Positions 48,739-53,312 of a DNA stretch of 53,312 bases are shown here, piece after piece. A program made the position numbers and the translations under genes. Under the pieces are notes generated by a model. That model did not search any database. It was not told the origin of the DNA and saw only the letters and a list, made by a program, of their open reading frames with translations. Source of the stretch: Ruminococcaceae bacterium UBA3215 (GTDB taxonomy: Bacteria > Bacillota > Clostridia > Oscillospirales > Ruminococcaceae); contig DEWH01000022.1 of NCBI GenBank assembly GCA_002363155.1, positions 57,825 through 111,136 on the forward strand, written 5' to 3'. Position 1 is the first letter of the stretch; every line of letters starts with the position of its first letter.

Positions 48739-48767
48739 ATTATACACAAATTCGGAGTATTTGTCAA
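48739..48767 (-). promoter_or_regulatory. Promoter of the methyltransferase-STAS gene
   Basis: Minus strand: TTGACA (48767-48762), a 17-base spacer and TATAAT (48744-48739), both exact. The leader is about 75 bases. Confidence 0.75.
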
Positions 48768-48769
48768 CA

Positions 48770-49138
48770 AAATACTTATAACAGCAAACTAAAAGAGCCG
48801 GCTTCGGTTTGAAAACATATTTACTGCCGCTTTCTTATGGCACAATATCAGTAGAATTCCGATCGTATTGCAATGACAGAGCAAGAATATTTTTTCTTCT
48901 TATAAAGCAACAAATCACACAAAAAATGTGTAATACTATATAATGTCACATTTATGTCGCATATAAAACAGCGGTGCAGAGTGATCTGCACCGCTTTATC
49001 TGTAATAACACCATATTATAGTTCTTTTTGTGACTCAGGAATTTCCGTATTACGGTCATCAGGATCCAGCGTCACGCTGGCGCGGGTCCGGGCGGCGTAA
49101 GCCCGGCGCCGTCTGCGAAGACAAGCGCGAAAGCGCAA
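48770..49138. other. Gap with terminator and GC-rich trailer of the ABC exporter operon
   Basis: The only clear signal is a perfect hairpin AGCGGTGCAGA-gtga-TCTGCACCGCT with TT (48970-48998), facing both directions. Between 49066 and 49138 GC-rich short hairpins (GGGTCCGGGCGGCG, CGCGAAAGCG) follow the exporter stop. No gene is seen. Confidence 0.6.
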
Positions 49139-51109
49139 TTAATCCAATTCAAATGCTCCCGTGTAGAGCTTATAGTATCTGCCCTTCTCAGCAATAAGCT
49201 TTTCATGGTTGCCGCGCTCTATGATACGTCCCTGCTCAAGCACCATTATAACGTCTGAATTCTTTACTGTCGAGAGGCGGTGAGCGATAACGAACACCGT
49301 TCTGCCTTTCATGAGGCTGTCCATACCCTTCTGTACGATCTCCTCGGTACGGGTATCAATGCTCGATGTAGCCTCGTCGAGTATCATTACCGGCGGGTCT
49401 GCGATCGCCGCTCTTGCTATGGCTATAAGCTGGCGCTGACCCTGCGAGAGCTGTGCGCCGTTCTCGGTCAGCATGGTGTCATATCCCTGCGGGAGTCGGC
49501 GTATAAAGTCATCCGCGTTGGCAAGCCTTGCTGCCGCGTAGATCTCCTCGTCCGTCGCGTCCAGCTTTCCGTAGCGGATATTTTCCTTTACGGTGCCGGT
49601 GAACAGGTTTGTATTCTGGAGAACCATACCCAGTGACCGGCGCAGATCGGCTTTCTTTATCTTGTTGATATTTATACCGTCATAGCGTATCTTGCCGTCC
49701 GCTATATCATAGAACCGGTTGATAAGATTGGTTATCGTGGTCTTTCCTGCGCCGGTAGAACCTACGAAAGCTATCTTCTGACCCGGCTCCGCGTAAAGCG
49801 TTACGTCATGCAGGACGATCTTGTTCTCGACATAGCCGAAATCCACCTGATTCATTGTAACCTCGCCCTTGAGCGGAGTGTAGGTGACATCGCCTGTTCC
49901 GTGGGGGTGCTTCCATGCCCACATTCCGGTATGCTCATCGGTCTCGGTGATCTCGCCGTTCTCGTTGATCTTCGCATTTACAAGCGTAACGTAACCGTCG
50001 TCGGTCTCCGGCTTCTCGTCTATAAGCTCGAATATGCGCTTTGCACCCGCAAGTGCCATTATAATGAAGTTGAACTGCTGAACGATCTGGTTTATCGGCA
50101 TTGTGAAGCTTCTGGAAAGCTGGAGGAAAGACGCGATGCCGCCTATCTTCAGTCCTCCCACGCCGTTTATCGCAAGCACACCGCCGAGTACCGCGATAAG
50201 TGCGTACTGGAGATGTCCGAGGTTGTTGTTTATAGGTCCGAGGATATTCGCGAAGGAGTTCGCCTCGCGTGCATTGACATAAAGCTCCTCGTTGAGTTCA
50301 TCGAATGCTTCCTTGGAAGGCTCTTCGTGGTTGAAGACCTTGACCACCTTCTGACCGTTTATCATTTCCTCGATATAGCCGTTGACTTCCGCGATAGAGG
50401 TCTGCTGTGCAACGAAGAATTTTCCGCTCTTTGACGCGATCTTTCCGGTTATCATCATCATCACAGCCAGCGACAGAACAACGAATCCCGTAAGCGGAAG
50501 ACTTAAAGCGCACATCGCAGCAAATACGGAGACTATGGTGATGAGCGACGAGAACGCCTGCGGGATACTCTGGGAGAGCATCTGACGGAGGGTGTCGATA
50601 TCGTTGGTGTAGTGGCTCATTATATCGCCGTGGGTATTCCGGTCAAAGTAGCTGACAGGGAGCGACTGCATCTTCTCGAACATCTCGTCGCGTATGGATT
50701 TCTGCACGCCCTGGGATATAGTGACCATAATACGCTGCTGCAAAAAAGCGCATACGATACCTGCCGTGTAGATTGCCGCCATTTTCACTATTGCCCAGAT
50801 AAGCGGGATAAAGTCTTCGCTTACTATAGTCTCCCCTGCCATTCTTCTTTCGAGCAGAGGGGTTATATGCCCGTCAATAAGCTCCTGAAGGAACATAGAC
50901 GCCGCAACGCCTGCGAGGGCATTGACGATTATGCACACAAACACAAAGAAAAATCTCGCCTTATAGCTTCTGAATATGTAACCGAGGAGTCTTTTCAGCG
51001 TTGCCGGATCAAGCTTTCCGCCGGTTCCGACAGCTCTCGGTCCTCCGGGACCTCCGCGCTTGATCATCATTGACTGACCGCCCTCGGGCTTTCTTCTTCT
51101 CGCCGGCAT
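49139..51109 (-). CDS. ABC exporter half-transporter, catalytically competent subunit
   Basis: A 656-residue ABC transporter, permease plus ATPase. A Gly/Arg-rich leader (1-35) precedes six transmembrane helices (about 55-345). The ATPase domain has Walker A GSTGAGKTT (about 475), signature LSQGQ, Walker B VMILDEATSSID with catalytic Glu, and H-loop IAHRLS. An extra stretch (about 385-430), with HEHTGMWAWKHPHGTG-like His/Trp-rich sequence, precedes the ATPase. It overlaps the stop of its partner by one base (TAATG), so the two are coupled. As a heterodimer with the partner it likely exports drugs or lipids. Confidence 0.92.
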   Translation of the reverse strand: MPARRRKPEGGQSMMIKRGGPGGPRAVGTGGKLDPATLKRLLGYIFRSYKARFFFVFVCIIVNALAGVAASMFLQELIDGHITPLLERRMAGETIVSEDFIPLIWAIVKMAAIYTAGIVCAFLQQRIMVTISQGVQKSIRDEMFEKMQSLPVSYFDRNTHGDIMSHYTNDIDTLRQMLSQSIPQAFSSLITIVSVFAAMCALSLPLTGFVVLSLAVMMMITGKIASKSGKFFVAQQTSIAEVNGYIEEMINGQKVVKVFNHEEPSKEAFDELNEELYVNAREANSFANILGPINNNLGHLQYALIAVLGGVLAINGVGGLKIGGIASFLQLSRSFTMPINQIVQQFNFIIMALAGAKRIFELIDEKPETDDGYVTLVNAKINENGEITETDEHTGMWAWKHPHGTGDVTYTPLKGEVTMNQVDFGYVENKIVLHDVTLYAEPGQKIAFVGSTGAGKTTITNLINRFYDIADGKIRYDGININKIKKADLRRSLGMVLQNTNLFTGTVKENIRYGKLDATDEEIYAAARLANADDFIRRLPQGYDTMLTENGAQLSQGQRQLIAIARAAIADPPVMILDEATSSIDTRTEEIVQKGMDSLMKGRTVFVIAHRLSTVKNSDVIMVLEQGRIIERGNHEKLIAEKGRYYKLYTGAFELD

Positions 51110-52863
51110 TACTCCTCACTTCCTTTCTGCTGTGATTCAAATACCTCGCGGTAGATATTGCTGGTCTTCATAAGCTCCTCGTGGGTGCCGAAATCAACTA
51201 CCTTTCCGCCGTCAAGCACAAGTATCTTGTCTGAATCCATTACCGAGGTTATACGCTGTGCGATGATGAGCTTTGTGGTATCCGGTATCTTCTCGCGGAA
51301 TGCTTTTCTGATATTCGCATCGGTAGCGGTATCAACCGCGCTTGTGGAGTCGTCGAGTATCAGTATCTTCGGCTTCTTCATAAGCGCACGCGCGATACAG
51401 AGTCTCTGCTTCTGACCGCCGGAAACGTTGGAGCCGTCCTGTTCTATGTAAGTATCATACTTATCCGGGAAATCCTGAATGAAGCTGTCCGCCTGGGCGA
51501 GCTTACATGCTTCGATCATCTCCTCGTCCGTTGCGTCAAGCTTGCCCCACTGCAGATTGTCCTTTATTGTACCGGAGAACAGCGTATTTTTCTGAAGCAC
51601 CATTGCAACAGCGTCACGGAGCGTTTCGAGATCATACTCTCTTACGTCCTTTCCGCCGACGAGTATGCTTCCCGAGCTTACGTCATACAGTCTCGGTATG
51701 AGCTGGACGAGCGTTGATTTCGAGGAGCCGGTACCGCCGATGATGCCTATTGTCTCACCGGAACCGATCCTGATATTGATATCGGAAAGGGCATAGTTCC
51801 CGCTGCCCTTCTTGTATTCAAAGGAGACGTTTCTGAACTCTATCGAGCCGTCTGCGACTTCGTTTGCCGGAGCGCCGGCAGGGTTCGTGATATCGCTTTC
51901 CTCGTCGAGGACTTCGCAGATACGTTCTGCGGACGCTCTTGACATAGTTACCATAACGAATATCATTGACAGCATCATAAGGTTCATGAGTATCTGCATT
52001 GCGTAAGTTATCATACTCATAAGCTCACCGGTGGTGAGGGTACCGTCAACGACTATAAGGTTCGCGCCTATCCAGGCTATAAGAAGCATTCCTCCGTAAG
52101 CGCAGAACTGCATGAGCGGGGCGTTGAATGCCAGAAGTTTTTCGGCATAGGTAAAGTCGTTGTAAATATCGCCGGAAATATTTCTGAACTTCTCGATCTC
52201 ATGATCTTCTCTGACGAACGCCTTTACGACGCGAATACCGCTTACATTTTCCTGCACTACGTTGTTAAGGCGGTCATATTTCTTGAACACGCGCTCAAAA
52301 ACAGGGTGAACGTTCTTCATTATGAGGATCAGACCTACCGCGAGTATCGGTATCGCAAGCAGGAACACCAGCGAGAGCTGTGCATTTATCGCGAATGCCA
52401 TTATAAGCGAAAAGATCAGCATAATAGGCGCTCTTACGGCAATACGGATTATCATCTGGAACGCGTCCTGAACTCTTGTAACATCGGTTGTGAGTCTTGT
52501 TACAAGGCTTGCCGTAGAGAACTTATCTATGTTGGAGAAAGAGAAGTTCTGTATTTTGTAGAACATATCCTTGCGCAGGTTGCGTGCAAATCCCATAGCC
52601 GCCTTTGAACCGGTCTTTGCGCCGGCGAATCCCATAAACAGAGAGATGATACAGCACACCGCAAGTGCGCCGCCCATAAGCAGTATATAGTTCATATCGC
52701 CTTCGCCGTTATTGCCGTTGATGCCGTTATCGACGAGCGCCGCCATAAGCAGCGGTATAATTACCTCCATAACGACTTCGCCGATCATAAACAGCGGTGT
52801 AAGTATTGATACAGCCTTGAACTCTCTGATGCTTCTTGCGAGCTTTTTTATCATTTTTCGCAT
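51109..52863 (-). CDS. ABC exporter half-transporter, degenerate-site subunit
   Basis: A 584-residue half-transporter, six transmembrane helices (about 15-310) and one ATPase domain. Walker A reads GGTGSSKST (Gly to Ser), the catalytic Glu is replaced by Asp (LILDDSTSAVD) and the H-loop His by Gln (IIAQRITS), while the signature VSGGQKQ is good. This pattern marks the non-catalytic partner of heterodimeric exporters such as the BmrCD/TM287-288 type. The start is uncertain: ATGs at 52866, 52863 and 52854 all lie near AAAGGA, and an ATG at 52881 would be almost leaderless. I use 52863. First gene of the operon. Confidence 0.92.
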   Translation of the reverse strand: MRKMIKKLARSIREFKAVSILTPLFMIGEVVMEVIIPLLMAALVDNGINGNNGEGDMNYILLMGGALAVCCIISLFMGFAGAKTGSKAAMGFARNLRKDMFYKIQNFSFSNIDKFSTASLVTRLTTDVTRVQDAFQMIIRIAVRAPIMLIFSLIMAFAINAQLSLVFLLAIPILAVGLILIMKNVHPVFERVFKKYDRLNNVVQENVSGIRVVKAFVREDHEIEKFRNISGDIYNDFTYAEKLLAFNAPLMQFCAYGGMLLIAWIGANLIVVDGTLTTGELMSMITYAMQILMNLMMLSMIFVMVTMSRASAERICEVLDEESDITNPAGAPANEVADGSIEFRNVSFEYKKGSGNYALSDINIRIGSGETIGIIGGTGSSKSTLVQLIPRLYDVSSGSILVGGKDVREYDLETLRDAVAMVLQKNTLFSGTIKDNLQWGKLDATDEEMIEACKLAQADSFIQDFPDKYDTYIEQDGSNVSGGQKQRLCIARALMKKPKILILDDSTSAVDTATDANIRKAFREKIPDTTKLIIAQRITSVMDSDKILVLDGGKVVDFGTHEELMKTSNIYREVFESQQKGSEE

Positions 52864-52890
52864 CATTCCTTTCTTATGCATACATCATTT

Positions 52891-52919
52891 AGTTTAACAT
52901 TATTACAGCCTTTTGTCAA
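52891..52919 (-). promoter_or_regulatory. Promoter of the ABC exporter operon
   Basis: Minus strand: TTGACA (52919-52914), a 17-base spacer and TAAACT (52896-52891). It lies about 30 bases before the start codon. Confidence 0.6.
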
Positions 52920-52954
52920 CATTTTTCACAGACTTTTCAGCAGATACTCCGAGA

Positions 52955-53100
52955 GACTTTGAGAGAAGGGGCTCTGCCCCTAACCCCCGCAAGCCCCCTT
53001 TGGAAAAGGGGGCTTGACCCCCTAAACTGATGCAGTATTTCAGAGAACACAGCTATGGACAGCTACCGACTGAAACGCAGTGGGGTTGGCAAAGACTTCA
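52955..53100. repeat. Dispersed gene-end repeat, second copy
   Basis: GGGGCTCTGCCCC, CCCCCGCAAGCCCCC, the GGGGGCTTGACCCCC block and CTAAAC, then ATGCAGTATT, ACAGCTATGGAC and GCAGTGGGGTTGG follow in the same order as at 26806-26985. The two copies are highly similar. Confidence 0.75.
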
Positions 53101-53113
53101 TTCAGAATACAAG

Positions 53114-53152
53114 AAAGCCTGCTGAAAAACGTAAGTTTTCAGCAGGCTTTTT
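53114..53152. terminator. Strong hairpin terminator after the dispersed repeat
   Basis: AAAGCCTGCTGAAAA (53114-53128) pairs perfectly over 15 bp with TTTTCAGCAGGCTTT (53136-53150), followed by TT. No gene ends nearby within the window. Confidence 0.7.
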
Positions 53153-53289
53153 GAACCAAAACTCTGGAATCTGTCTCCCCATTGATGAATACAGAATAGT
53201 AGAATCAAAACTATGAAATATTCTGCAAAACTGTCAATGAGTCGCCGCCTGTGCAAGATGTGAAATAAATACTCACTCGTGCGGCGGAT

Positions 53290-53312
53290 TTATTTAGGGT
53301 GTCCAGCACCCT
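53290..53312. repeat. Start of a further TTTAGGGTGTCCAGC repeat, cut by the window
   Basis: TTTAGGGTGTCCAGC at the right edge matches the beginning of the copies at 18.93 and 27.09 kb. Confidence 0.6.

Overview
The window reads as chromosomal DNA of a Gram-positive, low-to-mid GC Clostridia, most likely an Oscillospirales/Ruminococcaceae-type gut or rumen bacterium. This is inferred from textbook sigma-A promoters (TTGACA-17-TATAAT appears many times), strong Shine-Dalgarno sites, CwlD, a lipoprotein GH26 mannanase, a long FtsA-like protein in the rpoD cluster, and clostridial accessory families (LytTR-DUF3021, TipAS-type MerR). No 16S rRNA is present, so genus cannot be fixed.

Layout. 0-10 kb: a DUF1508 protein, an SDR oxidoreductase, a radical SAM protein, tRNA-Ala(GGC), a metallo-beta-lactamase-fold hydrolase, a galT-malQ sugar operon, a VapBC toxin-antitoxin pair and comEC. 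10-14 kb: a surface-protein operon, tRNA-Ser(CGA) beside a 93-bp tandem repeat, and a histidyl-tRNA synthetase with eukaryote/archaea-like motifs. 14-29 kb: minus-strand housekeeping genes (dgt, dnaG, rpoD, ftsA-like, GH26; then DUF5662, ComM, a BTAD regulator and yigZ; then cwlD-radA).

29.4-44.8 kb is an accessory island. It carries an LRR gene, a relaxase broken by an in-frame amber codon, a repeat-rich region, a type I-C CRISPR-Cas locus, a Schlafen/AlbA_2-type regulator, a LytTR-DUF3021 pair and a GltD-like oxidoreductase. It is bracketed by a roughly 215-bp direct duplication of the cwlD 5' end. The outer copy is truncated but keeps a promoter; the intact cwlD now lies behind the LRR gene. 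A second duplication of the same design (5' end of the AlbA_2-type gene) brackets the LytTR cassette.

45-53 kb: a TipAS-type MerR regulator, a truncated uracil-DNA-glycosylase-like gene, an HdeD-like membrane protein, a methyltransferase-STAS fusion and a heterodimeric ABC exporter. Several families of short dispersed repeats sit between genes throughout.

The most striking point is the CRISPR locus. cas3-cas5-cas8c(cas11c)-cas7 is intact, and a perfectly placed internal ribosome binding site supports Cas11c. cas4, cas1, cas2 and the leader are gone. About fifteen codons resembling the start of Cas4 remain and run straight into a partial spacer and the first repeat, so a single deletion seems to have turned the locus into an interference-only system whose array would be the 3' part of the cas transcript.
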